From the NCBI GenBank assembly GCA_024235715.1, contig JACKLW010000009.1, positions 62,001-126,000 of the forward strand: DNA of 64,000 nucleotides, in the 5' to 3' direction. Below, in pieces: positions 1 to 11,191 of the stretch (position 1 is its first letter; the number at the start of each line of letters is the position of its first letter). The DNA comes from Accumulibacter sp. GTDB taxonomy: Bacteria > Pseudomonadota > Gammaproteobacteria > Burkholderiales > Rhodocyclaceae. The notes beneath the pieces were generated by a model. That model was not told the DNA's origin and did not search any database. It saw only the letters and a program-made list of their open reading frames with translations. The position numbers were made by a program, and so were the translations under genes.

Positions 1-2
1 CC

Positions 3-317
3 ACGCTGCTGACGCAGGCGCCGCGGCTCTACCTGCTCGATGAGCCCCTTGCCCACCTCGACCTGAATCACCAGATCGCCACCCTCGAGCTCTTTGCCGC
101 ACTCGGTCGGGAACGGCAGATTGCCAGCGTAATGGTCCTGCACGAACCCGGTTTGGCGGCGCGCTTCTGCAGCCGCGCGCTGCTGCTCTTCGACGATGGC
201 ACGACGCAGCAGGGCAGCTGCGACGAAGTGATCAGCACCGCGTCCCTGAGCAGGCTGTACGGCTATCCACTACGTGAAGTCGGTGATGGCGCACAGCGAT
301 GGTTCATGCCCGCCTGA
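3..317 (+). CDS. ABC transporter ATP-binding protein, 3' fragment (FecE/BtuD type)
   Basis: The frame is open from the window edge, so the N-terminal half with Walker A lies outside. The remaining 104 residues carry a Walker B segment (LYLLDEP), a D-loop (LAHLDL) and a switch-type histidine in VLHEP, followed by LAARFCSRALLLFDDG. This arrangement is typical of iron-siderophore and cobalamin importer ATPases (FecE, FhuC, BtuD). The C-terminal stretch with LSRLYGYPL is also usual for that group. The role would be powering substrate import at the inner membrane, and the cognate permease should lie upstream. The substrate cannot be judged from this fragment. Confidence 0.85.
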   Translation, partial: TLLTQAPRLYLLDEPLAHLDLNHQIATLELFAALGRERQIASVMVLHEPGLAARFCSRALLLFDDGTTQQGSCDEVISTASLSRLYGYPLREVGDGAQRWFMPA

Positions 318-383
318 GCATACTGGCCGGCGGCAGCCGGCTCTCGCCCGTCGTCCGTCTGGCGGCGCCGTAGCGATCCGGAC

Positions 384-2141
384 TCAGCCGGGTGGGTTTG
401 CGGGGTCGCCGCGCGCGCTCTGGTTGACCTGCTTTCGCCGGTACATGTCGGCATCGGCGCAGTTGACCAGGGACTCGACGTCCAGACCGTCCTCCGGGTA
501 CATGGCCAGGCCGACCGAAGCACCGGTGTTGGCATCCTTCACCTTCGGATCGATCGACTGCAGAGGCGCGCCCAGCAATTGCTCGATGTTGCCACGCGCG
601 CTCTCGGCATCCAGCCGGTTGTTGACCGCGTCGAGCATGACGACAAACTCGTCGCCCGCATAGCGCGCGACCAGATCGCGACTGCGTACCCCGGTCAGCA
701 TGCGCTGCGCGATTTCCCGCAGAACCTTGTCGCCGACTTCGTGGCCGAAGCTGTCGTTGATGTTCTTGAAATCATTGAGATCGATGAACAGAATGGCGAA
801 GGGGCGCGGATCGCCGGGATCGCGCCGCTGCGCCAGACGGTCATCGACACGGCGCACGAAAGCTTCGCGGTTGGCGAGTCCGGTCAAGCGGTCGCTGAGC
901 AGCTTGGTCTGCATGGTCCTGAAGCTTTTCGCGAGGTCGCCGATTTCGTCGCTGCGCGTGACATCGAAAGCTGCGTTGAAGTCGCCGTTGCCGACGTTAC
1001 GCGCCGCCATCGCCAGCTGTTTGAGGTCGCGGGCGACGATCGAGAGGACCACGAAACCTATGACGATGGTCATCAGCGAGGCCAGCAAGGCCAGCATCAC
1101 GGTTCGCTTGAAGTTCTCGGTAACCCGAAAGAGATAGTCGCTGCGCGGAACCGCAACGACGATGATCCAGTCGAGTCCGGCGGCATCCTGGATGCGCGCG
1201 TAAGCCGCCTCGACGGGTTGGCCGTTGGCGTCCTCGAACACCGCCGTGCGTGGATGCGAGGCCTCCGAGGACGTGCTCAGCAGCTTGCGGATCGCCCGGT
1301 AACTGGCGACCACCAGTTGATCGCCGCTGGCCTCGGCGTTGAGCCGTACCTTGCCACCGGCGGCGTCCTTCTGCAGGTGCGGGCCGCGCGAGGCGCCGAT
1401 CAGGTTGCCGTCGGTCTCGACCACATAGGCGATGCCGTTGGCGCTGAGCCGTAGTGAATGCAGGAACTCGTTGACGCCCTGCAGCGACAGGTCGGTAGCG
1501 ACAACGCCCTGGAATTCTCCGTCGGCATCATTGACCCTTCGCGCGCGCGTGGCGACCAACTCCTCGGTCTTGAAGTCGATATATACCGCGGTCCAGGTGT
1601 TCGAAGATGCGGCGCTCCTGCCGGAGGTGAACCACGGACGCTGGCGCGGTTCGAAAATACGCGTCTCGCGTACCGGATCGAGAAGCTCGCCATCAATTCC
1701 CGAAAAGCGATAGATCGTGCGCGGGCCTTCGCCAGCGGTGCGCAGTCGCAGTTCGGCATCGGTCGCCGAGTGGCGCCAGAGCCCGAAGAAATGCCCGTTC
1801 CGGTCACCGTAGTAGGCGTAGTTGTTGGGGTCGCGGTGCACGGAAGTCGCCAGCCAGAAGCGTGTGCGCAGGCTGGCGATATCCTGCTCGATGTTTGCCG
1901 GCGCGGCCACGCCGGCGGGAAACGCCGTTTCGAGAACGGCACCGGCGCCAAATACGTGGTGCTCGGCCGCCTGTGCGATGCGGTACACCATTTCCGACAG
2001 CAACTGATTGGACAAGGTGTCCACGGCGACGCGGCCTGCCGAGTAGGACAGGCCGCCGATCGCTGCAGCCAGCAGCAGAACCAGCACCACATACGGCATG
2101 GTGAGCATTTGCCGAAGCGACAGGGCTTGGAGAAACTTCAT
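384..2141 (-). CDS. Membrane sensor diguanylate cyclase (Cache-HAMP-GGDEF)
   Basis: This 585-residue protein has an N-terminal membrane segment (about residues 10-35), a large periplasmic Cache-like sensor region to about residue 350, a second membrane segment, a HAMP linker, and a C-terminal GGDEF domain. The active-site motif is AGDEF near residues 495-499, a tolerated variant of GGDEF. An RxxD inhibitory site (RSRD) lies five residues upstream, so product inhibition by cyclic di-GMP is likely. No EAL domain is present. The expected role is synthesis of cyclic di-GMP in response to a periplasmic ligand. The frame is open 17 codons further upstream to 2192, but the ATG at 2141 begins directly with the hydrophobic N-terminus (MKFLQALSLRQML) and was preferred. 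Confidence 0.9.
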   Translation of the reverse strand: MKFLQALSLRQMLTMPYVVLVLLLAAAIGGLSYSAGRVAVDTLSNQLLSEMVYRIAQAAEHHVFGAGAVLETAFPAGVAAPANIEQDIASLRTRFWLATSVHRDPNNYAYYGDRNGHFFGLWRHSATDAELRLRTAGEGPRTIYRFSGIDGELLDPVRETRIFEPRQRPWFTSGRSAASSNTWTAVYIDFKTEELVATRARRVNDADGEFQGVVATDLSLQGVNEFLHSLRLSANGIAYVVETDGNLIGASRGPHLQKDAAGGKVRLNAEASGDQLVVASYRAIRKLLSTSSEASHPRTAVFEDANGQPVEAAYARIQDAAGLDWIIVVAVPRSDYLFRVTENFKRTVMLALLASLMTIVIGFVVLSIVARDLKQLAMAARNVGNGDFNAAFDVTRSDEIGDLAKSFRTMQTKLLSDRLTGLANREAFVRRVDDRLAQRRDPGDPRPFAILFIDLNDFKNINDSFGHEVGDKVLREIAQRMLTGVRSRDLVARYAGDEFVVMLDAVNNRLDAESARGNIEQLLGAPLQSIDPKVKDANTGASVGLAMYPEDGLDVESLVNCADADMYRRKQVNQSARGDPANPPG

Positions 2142-2386
2142 GGGTCTCTGCTCGGAGCGATGGAGTGGAACCTGTGCCTGGGGAGCGGGCACGCTGCGTG
2201 GAACATCCTGATCCTCTTGCCGGTACGGCAGGATGCGGGCCTGCGGGCATACCTGGACGAAAAAATACTATGGCAGGCTGGAAGGCGGACGAGTGAGGAA
2301 TGTCACGGCGGTTGCCGAACTTCGCTGCTGTGCTTGCCGTCGCCCGCATGCCGCTGCTTCTAGTGCTAGCGGGTCGGGGACCGTTT

Positions 2387-2839
2387 TCAAGGCGCCTGCC
2401 TCGGCATTGACATGGCCCTGGTCAGCAGGCCGGAAGCCGCCTTGACACTCGGCACGTAGTCGAAGTCGGCGACCAGGATGTGGTTGTAGAACCAGCCGTT
2501 GATCAGGAACTTGACCTCATCGGCGATTTCGTCGAGGGTCATCCGCTTGGCATTTTCCAGCAGCTTGAACAGCATCCGCCGGAATTCCGTGTGCAGCTCC
2601 CGATGCGCCTCCAGGCCGGGGTAGTTGCAGGCGGCCATCATCTGCTCTTCTTCGCGCAGGTGCACCTTCACGTACTCGGTGAGCATGGCCAGGGACTTCA
2701 GCACGCGAATCTGGTCACCATCGCCACCAAAGGTGGCGGCAAGGTCGAACAATTGCCGATGCTGCGCATCGATGTTTGGCAGGCCGACGAGAATTTTCGG
2801 CGACCACTCAGCCTGCTCGAATTCCATTATTTGCTCCAT
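2387..2839 (-). CDS. Bacteriohemerythrin
   Basis: A 150-residue single-domain hemerythrin. All seven iron ligands of the family are visible: H27 (IDAQH), H60, E64 (in LREEEQ), H79, H83, H120 and D125 (HILVADFD). These bind a di-iron centre that reversibly carries O2, so oxygen binding or sensing in the cytoplasm is the likely role. The ATG at 2827 (fifth codon) has a better-spaced ribosome site (GGAG, 6 nt) and may be the true start. Only 24 bp separate it from the upstream ABC-F gene, so it is probably the last gene of the thrH-purU-ABC-F transcript. Confidence 0.92.
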   Translation of the reverse strand: MEQIMEFEQAEWSPKILVGLPNIDAQHRQLFDLAATFGGDGDQIRVLKSLAMLTEYVKVHLREEEQMMAACNYPGLEAHRELHTEFRRMLFKLLENAKRMTLDEIADEVKFLINGWFYNHILVADFDYVPSVKAASGLLTRAMSMPRQAP

Positions 2840-2863
2840 CCCTTCTGTAAGCTCAAAAGCGCC

Positions 2864-4807
<1,944 letters not shown>

Positions 4808-4889
4808 GCGCTGGGCAACTCCGGGCAGTGGCCCGGCAGCACTTGCCGGGACGTGGCTTCAAGGTGATCAGGATCGGCGCCGGTGGTGT

Positions 4890-5762
4890 TCAGCGGAAGA
4901 TCACCGTCTTGTTGGCGTGCAACAACACGCGATCTTCCAGGTGGTAGCGCAGCCCGCGAGCCAGCACCGCCTTCTCGATGTCCTTCCCGTAACGGACCAT
5001 GTCTTCGACGGCGTCCGAATGGTCGATGCGGATCACGTCCTGCTCGATGATCGGTCCCTGGTCGAGTTCCGGCGTGACGTAGTGGCAGGTCGCACCGATC
5101 AGCTTGACACCGCGCCGGAAGGCTTGATGGTAGGGGCGGGCGCCGACGAAGCTGGGCAGAAACGAGTGGTGGATATTGATCACCTGGCCCGGGTAGCGGG
5201 TACACATCTCGGCCGGCAGAATCTGCATGTAGCGGGCGAGGACCATCGTGTCGCCTTTGACTTCGTCGTAGATTCGGGCGATTTCTGCGTGTGCCGCATG
5301 CCTGTTGTCGGCGCTGATCGGCACGTGGTGAAAAGGAATGCCGTGCCACTCGACAAAGGCCTTGAAAGTGTCGTGATTCGAGATTACGCAGGGGATTTCG
5401 ATGTCGAGTTCTCTCGATTGCCAGCGTGCCAGCAGGTCGTACAGGCAGTGCTCCTGCTTGCTGACCATCACCACGACGCGCCGCTTGACGGCCGAGTCGC
5501 TGATCTTCCAGTCCATCGACAGTTCTTCCGCCAGGGGCGCGAAGCGCTCGCGGAACTCGGCCAGATGGAAGGGCAGGGAATCGGCCCTCACCTGCATGCG
5601 CATGAAGTAGCGGCTGTCGTGGTCGCTGTCGCCGTCATCGGCGTGGTAGCTTGATTCGAGAATCCAGCCCTTGTGCTCGGCAATGAAGCTCGCGATGCGG
5701 GCGATGATCCCGATCTGATCGGGACAGGAGCCGGAAAGCGTGAAGAAGCGTTTGGTCGGCAT
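4890..5762 (-). CDS. purU: Formyltetrahydrofolate deformylase
   Basis: This 290-residue protein hydrolyses 10-formyl-tetrahydrofolate to formate and tetrahydrofolate, balancing one-carbon pools and supplying formate. An N-terminal ACT domain (about residues 6-85, starting FTLSGSCPDQIGI) is followed by a formyltransferase-fold catalytic domain. Catalytic elements are seen in NIHHSFLPSF and in the Asp of ELDQGPI. Length matches the family. The gap from the upstream thrH is 11 bp, indicating an operon. The pairing of a phosphoserine phosphatase-like enzyme with PurU fits serine and one-carbon metabolism. Confidence 0.95.
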   Translation of the reverse strand: MPTKRFFTLSGSCPDQIGIIARIASFIAEHKGWILESSYHADDGDSDHDSRYFMRMQVRADSLPFHLAEFRERFAPLAEELSMDWKISDSAVKRRVVVMVSKQEHCLYDLLARWQSRELDIEIPCVISNHDTFKAFVEWHGIPFHHVPISADNRHAAHAEIARIYDEVKGDTMVLARYMQILPAEMCTRYPGQVINIHHSFLPSFVGARPYHQAFRRGVKLIGATCHYVTPELDQGPIIEQDVIRIDHSDAVEDMVRYGKDIEKAVLARGLRYHLEDRVLLHANKTVIFR

Positions 5763-5773
5763 GCGGCCTTACC

Positions 5774-6391
5774 TCAGCCCGCCGCGCATGCGGCGAAGGC
5801 CTTGTCGATCTCGACGCGCAAGTCGCCGAAACCTTGCGTCACCGGATATTGTGGAAACTCGCGGATCACTTTTTCGGGTGGGCGAAAGAGTATTCCGGCG
5901 TGTGCTTCACCGAGCATCGCGGTGTCGTTGTAGGAATCACCTGCCGCTACGACGGTGAACCTAAGCTCCTTGAAACGCCGGACCGCTTCACGTTTCTGGT
6001 CGGGCATGCGCAGCCGGTAGTTGACCACCTTGCCGTCGGCATCGGCCTCGAGGCTGTGGCAGAACAGCGTCGGCCAGCCCAGCTGGCGCATCAGCGGATG
6101 GGCAAACTCGTAGAAGGTGTCGGAGAGGACGATCAGCTGATAGTCCTCGCGCAGCCCATCGACAAAAGCGCGGGCGCCTTCAAGCGGCCCCATCTCGGCA
6201 ATGACCTTCTGGATGTCCGGCAGTCCGAGCCTGTTCTCGGCCAGAATGGCCAGCCGGTAGAGCATCAGCTTGTCATAGTCTGGTTCGTCGCGCGTCGTGC
6301 GGCGCAGCTCTGGAATGCCGGTGCGGGCAGCGAATTCGATCCATATTTCGGGAACGAGTACGCCTTCGAGGTCAAGGCAGACAATTTGCAC
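5774..6391 (-). CDS. thrH: Phosphoserine phosphatase / homoserine phosphotransferase ThrH
   Basis: A 205-residue HAD-superfamily protein. Motif I is unusual for HAD enzymes and typical of ThrH (CLDLEGVLVPEIW), motif II is VLSDTF, and motif III/IV is GDSYNDT. ThrH enzymes dephosphorylate phosphoserine and can transfer the phosphate to homoserine, linking serine and threonine synthesis. It is the first gene of the minus-strand run thrH-purU-ABC-F-hemerythrin. The 157 bp upstream, shared with a divergent plus-strand lipoprotein gene, should hold its promoter. Confidence 0.93.
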   Translation of the reverse strand: MQIVCLDLEGVLVPEIWIEFAARTGIPELRRTTRDEPDYDKLMLYRLAILAENRLGLPDIQKVIAEMGPLEGARAFVDGLREDYQLIVLSDTFYEFAHPLMRQLGWPTLFCHSLEADADGKVVNYRLRMPDQKREAVRRFKELRFTVVAAGDSYNDTAMLGEAHAGILFRPPEKVIREFPQYPVTQGFGDLRVEIDKAFAACAAG

Positions 6392-6462
6392 GGCATGCTC
6401 CCGGAGGGTGAGATTTGGCGAAAAGACGAGATTCTACCAAATCCACCCCGGCCAGGCGCCAG

Positions 6463-6492
6463 TTAGTCTCGGCTGCGCGGGTCGTTTATAGT
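6463..6492 (+). promoter_or_regulatory. Putative sigma-70 promoter for the coiled-coil lipoprotein gene
   Basis: A -35-like TTAGTC (6463-6468), an 18-bp spacer and a -10 TATAGT (6487-6492) lie 56 bp before the ATG at 6548. It was recognised by eye only; the -35 element is weak. Confidence 0.35.
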
Positions 6493-6547
6493 ACACCTCG
6501 CTCACAGGCGTCTCGACCAGCCTGCTTGAACAGTAAAGGAGAAGGGC

Positions 6548-7138
6548 ATGCGTATTGGCCGCCTGCTGGCTGTTTTGACATCGGTGACTGTTGGCGCTTG
6601 CGCCACGGAGGCGGCGTTGCCGCCGCCGCAGCCGCAGACCTTCGCGCAGGCAGCCGCGCAACGCGACCAGGCCGATGCGCTGCGCGCCGCGGCTGAACAG
6701 CGCTACGCCGCCGAGCAAAACGCCTGCTACGCGAAGTTCCTGGTCAATGATTGCCTGGTCGCGGCCAAGAGCCGCTACACCGAGGCCATCGTCGCGGCGC
6801 GCAAACTGGACCAGCCGGCGATCGATTTCGAGCGCGAGGCCAGGCGCCGCGACCTCGAGGCGAAGGAAGCACAGCGCGCTGCCGATCTGCGCCGTCGCCA
6901 GACCGAGGAGGCGGACCGCGCGCAGCGCTTCCGTGCCGAGCAGGAGGCGAAGTCAGCGGCGCGTGACGCGAAGCTGGCGGAAAAGGCGCAGAAAGGCGAG
7001 GAAGGGCGTCGCAAAACGGCCGAAGAACAGGCCAAGCGGCAGGCCAGGCTCGAGAAGCGGGCCAGGCAGGATGCCGAGCGCGAGACCAGGAAAGCAGCCA
7101 AGGAAGCAGGCCAGGGCACACCCACCCCGGCCAACTGA
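6548..7138 (+). CDS. Putative lipoprotein with long charged coiled coil
   Basis: A 196-residue protein with a short signal peptide ending in a plausible lipobox (VGAC, Cys18). A proline-rich stretch follows, then a region from about residue 35 to the end that is almost entirely Ala/Glu/Arg/Lys/Gln. That composition indicates a long alpha-helical coiled coil. Two cysteines (NACYAKFLVNDC) near residues 59-68 may form a disulfide. A ribosome site (AAAGGAGAAGG) sits just before the ATG. The family is not recognised; similar Ala/Arg-rich periplasmic proteins are common and functionally undefined. A structural envelope role is possible but unproven. Confidence 0.75.
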   Translation: MRIGRLLAVLTSVTVGACATEAALPPPQPQTFAQAAAQRDQADALRAAAEQRYAAEQNACYAKFLVNDCLVAAKSRYTEAIVAARKLDQPAIDFEREARRRDLEAKEAQRAADLRRRQTEEADRAQRFRAEQEAKSAARDAKLAEKAQKGEEGRRKTAEEQAKRQARLEKRARQDAERETRKAAKEAGQGTPTPAN

Positions 7139-7230
7139 GCGCGCCTGCGCCTGTTCAGCGCCGGTTGGGCATGCCGCTTCTCTGGCCGCTGTCCTGCTGC
7201 GCCTGGTGCTTGAACGGCCCTGCTGCCGTT

Positions 7231-8853
7231 TCAGGCAAGGCCCTGGCTGGCGAGGTATTCTTCGTAGTTGCCGAGGTAGTTGACCAGGGTGCCGTCAAGG
7301 CGGATCTCGAGGATTCTGGTGGCCAGCGAGGAGACGAACTCGCGGTCGTGCGAGACGAAGATCAGCGTGCCCTTGAACTTTTCCAGCGCCGTATTGAGCG
7401 ACTCGATCGATTCCATGTCGAGGTGGTTGGTCGGTTCGTCCATCACCAGGACATTCGGTTTCATGAGCATCAGCTTGCCGAAGATCATGCGGCCCTGCTC
7501 GCCCCCGGAAATCACTTTCACCGCCTTGCGCACCTCGTTGCCGGAGAACAGCAGGCGGCCGAGCGTGCCGCGGATCAGCGTTTCCAGATCGTCGCCATCT
7601 TCGGCACTGGCGCGCGCGTAACCGGCGATCCATTCGGTCAGGCTGACATCGCTATTGAACTCGTTGGCGTGGTCCTGGGCGTAGTAACCGAGTCGTGCCT
7701 TTTCCGCCCACTTGATGCTGCCGCGCTGCGCTTTCAGTTCGCCCATCAGCAGCTTCAGCAAAGTCGTCTTGCCGACGCCGTTTTCGCCAATGATCGCCAG
7801 CCGGTCGCCGCCGTTGATGCTCAGATCCAGCTTGTCGATGATCTTCTGGTCGCTGCCCGGATAGGCGAAGATCAGGTTCTCGATCTCGACGGCCTGGCGG
7901 TGCAGCTTCTCGCGGTCGTCGTACTCGAAGCGGATCCACGGATACTGGCGCGACGAAGGCTTGACGTCTTCCGGCTTGAGCTTTTCGATCAGCTTGACGC
8001 GCGCAGTCGCCTGTTTGGCCTTCGAGGCATTGGCCGAAAAGCGACGCACGAAATTCTGCAGGTCGGCGATCCGTTCCTTGGCCTTGGCGTTGGCGTTCTG
8101 CTGGCGTTCCCGCGCCTGCGCCGAGGCTTCCATGAAGTCGTCGTAATTGCCCGGATAGACCGTGATCTTGCCGTAGTCCAGGTCGGCCATGTGGGTACAC
8201 ACCTGGTTGAGGAAGTGCCGGTCGTGCGAAATGATGACCATCGTGCTGTTGCGATCGTTGATGACGTTTTCCAGCCAGCGGATGGTGCCGATGTCGAGGT
8301 TGTTGGTCGGTTCGTCGAGCAGCAGGATCTCGGGGTCGGCGAACAGGGCTTGAATCAACAGCACGCGCAGTTTCCAGCCGGGTGCAACGTCGCTCATCGG
8401 GCCGAAATGCTGTTCAGCGGGAATGCCGACGCCGAGCAGCAGTTCGCCGGCGCGCGCCTCGGCAGTGTAGCCGTCATACTCGGCGAAGCGGCCTTCCAGT
8501 TCGGCGGCGTGCAGGTAGTCGTCCTCGCTGGCTTCCGGATTTGCGTAGATGGCGTCCTTTTCGACCATGCAGGCCCACATTTCCTGGTGGCCCATCATCA
8601 CCACGTCGATCACCCTCTGTTCTTCGAAAGCGAATTGGTCCTGGCGGAGGTAGGCCATCCGCTCGTGCGCGTCTTTCGAGACGTTGCCGGCGGTCGGTTC
8701 GAGTTCGCCGTCGAGAATTTTCATGAATGTCGACTTGCCGGAGCCATTGGCGCCGATCAGGCCGTAGCGATAGCCTTCGCCAAACTTGACGGAGACGTTC
8801 TCAAAAAGGGGCTTGACCCCGAACTGCATGGTGATGTTGTTGGCGACGAGCAC
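7231..8853 (-). CDS. ybiT: ABC-F family ATPase, YbiT-like
   Basis: A 540-residue soluble protein with two fused ABC ATPase domains. Walker A motifs are GANGSGKST (about residue 35) and GENGVGKTT in the second half. Walker B/D-loops read [15 protein letters not shown] and [11 protein letters not shown]. The first signature is the divergent [10 protein letters not shown], a trait of the YbiT branch rather than EttA or Uup. ABC-F proteins work on ribosomes. It is transcribed alone, on the minus strand, opposite the preceding lipoprotein gene. Confidence 0.9.
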   Translation of the reverse strand: MLVANNITMQFGVKPLFENVSVKFGEGYRYGLIGANGSGKSTFMKILDGELEPTAGNVSKDAHERMAYLRQDQFAFEEQRVIDVVMMGHQEMWACMVEKDAIYANPEASEDDYLHAAELEGRFAEYDGYTAEARAGELLLGVGIPAEQHFGPMSDVAPGWKLRVLLIQALFADPEILLLDEPTNNLDIGTIRWLENVINDRNSTMVIISHDRHFLNQVCTHMADLDYGKITVYPGNYDDFMEASAQARERQQNANAKAKERIADLQNFVRRFSANASKAKQATARVKLIEKLKPEDVKPSSRQYPWIRFEYDDREKLHRQAVEIENLIFAYPGSDQKIIDKLDLSINGGDRLAIIGENGVGKTTLLKLLMGELKAQRGSIKWAEKARLGYYAQDHANEFNSDVSLTEWIAGYARASAEDGDDLETLIRGTLGRLLFSGNEVRKAVKVISGGEQGRMIFGKLMLMKPNVLVMDEPTNHLDMESIESLNTALEKFKGTLIFVSHDREFVSSLATRILEIRLDGTLVNYLGNYEEYLASQGLA

Positions 8854-9012
8854 TAAGAAACCTCGGTAAAATCATCGGGTTGCAAGAAGGGCGCTATTGT
8901 ACCCCAGAGGCCTGCCCCGTGCCGGCCGGGTACGCCCGGTCAACAGCCTGCGCTGGCTCCGGGTGTGGTGCGCACAGGCATGAGGGCGCGCCGGGCGGGT
9001 GCTGGCGATCGT

Positions 9013-9528
9013 TCAGCTGTGGTCGGGCGCTGCGGCGGGAGTCACTGCCAGCAAGGCATCGAGTTCGAGCCAGAAGGGGTCGCAGAGGCCCGTTCGGTAG
9101 GCCGAGCGTTTGAAGCAGGCATGTTCACTGCGGTAGACGATCATCAGGCCACGGCGGTCGTCACGCACGCAGCTCCTGACGTTGGCCAGGCGGTCGGCCG
9201 CCTTCACCACCAGCGCCAGCTCGGTCGGGCCGGTTACCGTTGTCAGGCGGGCGTAGGTCTTCCGTTTGCGTTCTGCACGGTTTGCGCCGGAAAGGTCGGT
9301 GAGCAGGCTGACGCAGTCGGCCACCAGTTGCCCGAAGCGCTTCCTGATATCGAGGTCGGTGACTTCAGTGTCCTCCAGGACGTCGTGCAGGTAGCCAATG
9401 ACCTGCGCCTCCCTGCCGTACGGCGAGAGCAGTGCGACGACCTCGTCGAGGTGATGGGAATATGGCAGATCGCCGTAGCGTTGGCTGCCGTGCGCGGCCA
9501 GGGCAAAGGCGCGTGCGTCGTCGAGCAT
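9013..9528 (-). CDS. HD-domain hydrolase of the SpoT/MESH1 type
   Basis: A 171-residue single-domain protein. Metal-binding signature residues appear in order: the His of YSHH, HD with ED in YLHDVLEDTEVT, and the Asp of KAADRLANV. These are the H...HD...ED...D elements of the SpoT hydrolase domain and MESH1-like (p)ppGpp hydrolases. No synthetase domain follows, so hydrolysis of an alarmone or related nucleotide is the likely activity. The frame is open to 9567, but the ATG at 9528 was chosen because AGGAAGGA lies about 5 nt upstream. It is the third gene after gloA and the FmdE-like gene. Confidence 0.82.
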   Translation of the reverse strand: MLDDARAFALAAHGSQRYGDLPYSHHLDEVVALLSPYGREAQVIGYLHDVLEDTEVTDLDIRKRFGQLVADCVSLLTDLSGANRAERKRKTYARLTTVTGPTELALVVKAADRLANVRSCVRDDRRGLMIVYRSEHACFKRSAYRTGLCDPFWLELDALLAVTPAAAPDHS

Positions 9529-9567
9529 GATTCCTTCCTTGCGGCCGGTCCTTACGCGGCTGTCCAT

Positions 9568-10173
9568 TCAGCGCAGGGTCACCAGACCTGGATCGCTGAA
9601 GTGTTCCACCAGGATTCGCCGCACGCGATCCTGCCAGAGCTCGGCGAACAAGGCTGGCTGTTCGGCATCGCGCCTGCCGGCGAGCAGTTCTTGCAGCAGG
9701 GGTCCGAGGCGGGGGTCGGGAGGAACGTGACCGAGCTGCAGCGAGGCGCTGACGCTCTGTCCGTTGTCCTGGCGGGTGAAGCGAATCTCGCCCGGCAAGT
9801 CGGCGACGCCGAAGCGCAGGAGATCACGACGTGTGTAACGGCCGGCGAGTCCCTTGAAGCCGCCGCTTCCGGCGGCGCCGGTGAGCAGTCCGACGACTGC
9901 GGCGATGACCCCGGCGACGGCACTTTCCTGCGCGTCCCGGAAATCTACCAGCAACTCGCCGCGCAGCGGTATCTCTTCTGCATAGAGTGCGCGCAGCACA
10001 CGGCTGCTGAGCAGATAGCTGCCGGCAACCGTCGGACACGAATGACCGGCCAGTTTGACGGCATCGGCGTAGCCATACTCGATCAGTCCATCGTCGGAGG
10101 CGCCAAGGAATTCGGCCAGCCGGTCACGCATGACGATGCTCGGCACCGTGGCGAAGAAGCCTGGAAAAGCCAT
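9568..10173 (-). CDS. FmdE-like domain protein
   Basis: A 201-residue soluble protein with the segment LAGHSCPTVAGSYL near residue 42. This resembles the HGHxCPG core of the formylmethanofuran dehydrogenase subunit E (FmdE) fold. It is followed by VIAAVVGLLTGAAGSGGFKG and GRYTRRDLLRFG, which look like the conserved second half of bacterial stand-alone relatives. Metal binding through the His/Cys pair is plausible. The reaction is unknown. It sits 4 bp after gloA and 39 bp before the HD hydrolase, forming a three-gene operon. A role in one-carbon or aldehyde metabolism alongside glyoxalase I is only a guess. Confidence 0.6.
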   Translation of the reverse strand: MAFPGFFATVPSIVMRDRLAEFLGASDDGLIEYGYADAVKLAGHSCPTVAGSYLLSSRVLRALYAEEIPLRGELLVDFRDAQESAVAGVIAAVVGLLTGAAGSGGFKGLAGRYTRRDLLRFGVADLPGEIRFTRQDNGQSVSASLQLGHVPPDPRLGPLLQELLAGRRDAEQPALFAELWQDRVRRILVEHFSDPGLVTLR

Positions 10174-10177
10174 CTTC

Positions 10178-10564
10178 TCAGCCCTTCTTCTGGAGCAGTT
10201 CGATCTTGTAGCCGTCCGGATCTTCGACGAAGGCGATCACCGACGTGCCGTGTTTCATCGGGCCGGCCTCACGTACCACCTTGCCGCCGCGCGCCCGGAT
10301 CCGCTCGCAGGCGGCGTAGGCGTCGGCGACTGCGATGGCGATATGGCCGAAGCCGTTGCCAAGCTCGTAGGACGGCGTATCCCAGTTGTGCGTCAACTCG
10401 AGAACCGCCCCTTCCGATTCCGGGCCGAAACCGACAAAGGCCAGCGTGAAGCGACCACCCGGGTAGTCCTGGCGGCGCAACTGCTGCATGCCGAGGACCT
10501 CGGTGTAGAAAGCCAGCGAGCGATCGAGATCGCCGACGCGCACCATCGTATGCAGGATCCTCAT
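10178..10564 (-). CDS. gloA: Lactoylglutathione lyase (glyoxalase I)
   Basis: A 128-residue enzyme converting the hemithioacetal of methylglyoxal and glutathione to S-lactoylglutathione. All four metal ligands are recognisable: His5 ([10 protein letters not shown]), the Glu of LELTHNW, the His of GFGHIAIAV and the C-terminal Glu of [11 protein letters not shown]. The short length and this ligand set match the nickel-type bacterial GloA. The open frame extends to 10732, but the ATG at 10564 has a strong ribosome site (AAGGAG) and starts exactly at the family N-terminus. The glutathione-synthesis gene gshA elsewhere in the window provides its cofactor. Confidence 0.95.
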   Translation of the reverse strand: MRILHTMVRVGDLDRSLAFYTEVLGMQQLRRQDYPGGRFTLAFVGFGPESEGAVLELTHNWDTPSYELGNGFGHIAIAVADAYAACERIRARGGKVVREAGPMKHGTSVIAFVEDPDGYKIELLQKKG

Positions 10565-10699
10565 GATCTCTCCTTGCCGGTTCTGGATGTGGTCGGCAGC
10601 CGCTGTATTCATCTTTTCGGGCGCAGACCTGAGCGCACCGGGTTGCATGGTGCGGGCGCGCAAATGTGCGGGTGACGATACACCAGAAGGCGCGATTGC

Positions 10700-11140
10700 G
10701 GTTGACCTGACGCAAATGTTCTGGCGCGGCACGGGAGTCAGGGTGGACGCGGGCGACGATTTCCGGGAAGCGTGCGCTGTGGTTCATCTCGCTCAGTGGC
10801 TTTTCGAGCACCCGTGTTGCGTCGGTCGGTGTGCGCAGGCCAGGCGCGAGTGCCCGACCGGTCTCCTGCACCTCACCTGCGCAACGATTGCTGCTGAGGG
10901 CGAGGCTGATTTTGAGCGGGCTGCCGAGGACCGGCAACAGCAGTCCATCGCTGACCTGCAGCGTTTGCGGCATGTGGCGAGTGGACCATTCGTCGAGATC
11001 GTCGTCCATCCAGACTGGCGATGTTGCACGAGCAGTGGTTGACCTTGCGCGGCGAAGAGCGCGTTGGCGCACAGACGCGCAGACCGCGCTGGTCGATGCT
11101 CGGGTCGACGGTGGGTGGTCGCGCTCGACAGGGGGTCTGC
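10700..11140 (-). pseudogene. Decayed duplicate of the YgjP-like metallopeptidase
   Basis: This stretch is clearly homologous to the intact gene at 12108-12926 but cannot encode a working protein. One frame reads DEWSTRHMPQTLQVSDGLLL, then [20 protein letters not shown], against the intact DEWSARRAPEALQITDGLLL and REMNHSPRFWEIVA. The join [10 protein letters not shown] skips about 69 residues that include the catalytic HELAH. Upstream, homology continues in another frame (SIDQRGLRVCAP versus SIDHRGLRVGAP), so a one-base shift lies near 11011-11035. No start codon or ribosome site remains. It lies between gloA and the OmpA lipoprotein. Ends are approximate. Confidence 0.82.
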
Positions 11141-11191
11141 CCGGCGCCTCGCCATGGCCTTGGACTGAGGTGGCGGGACGAATGATGTGGC

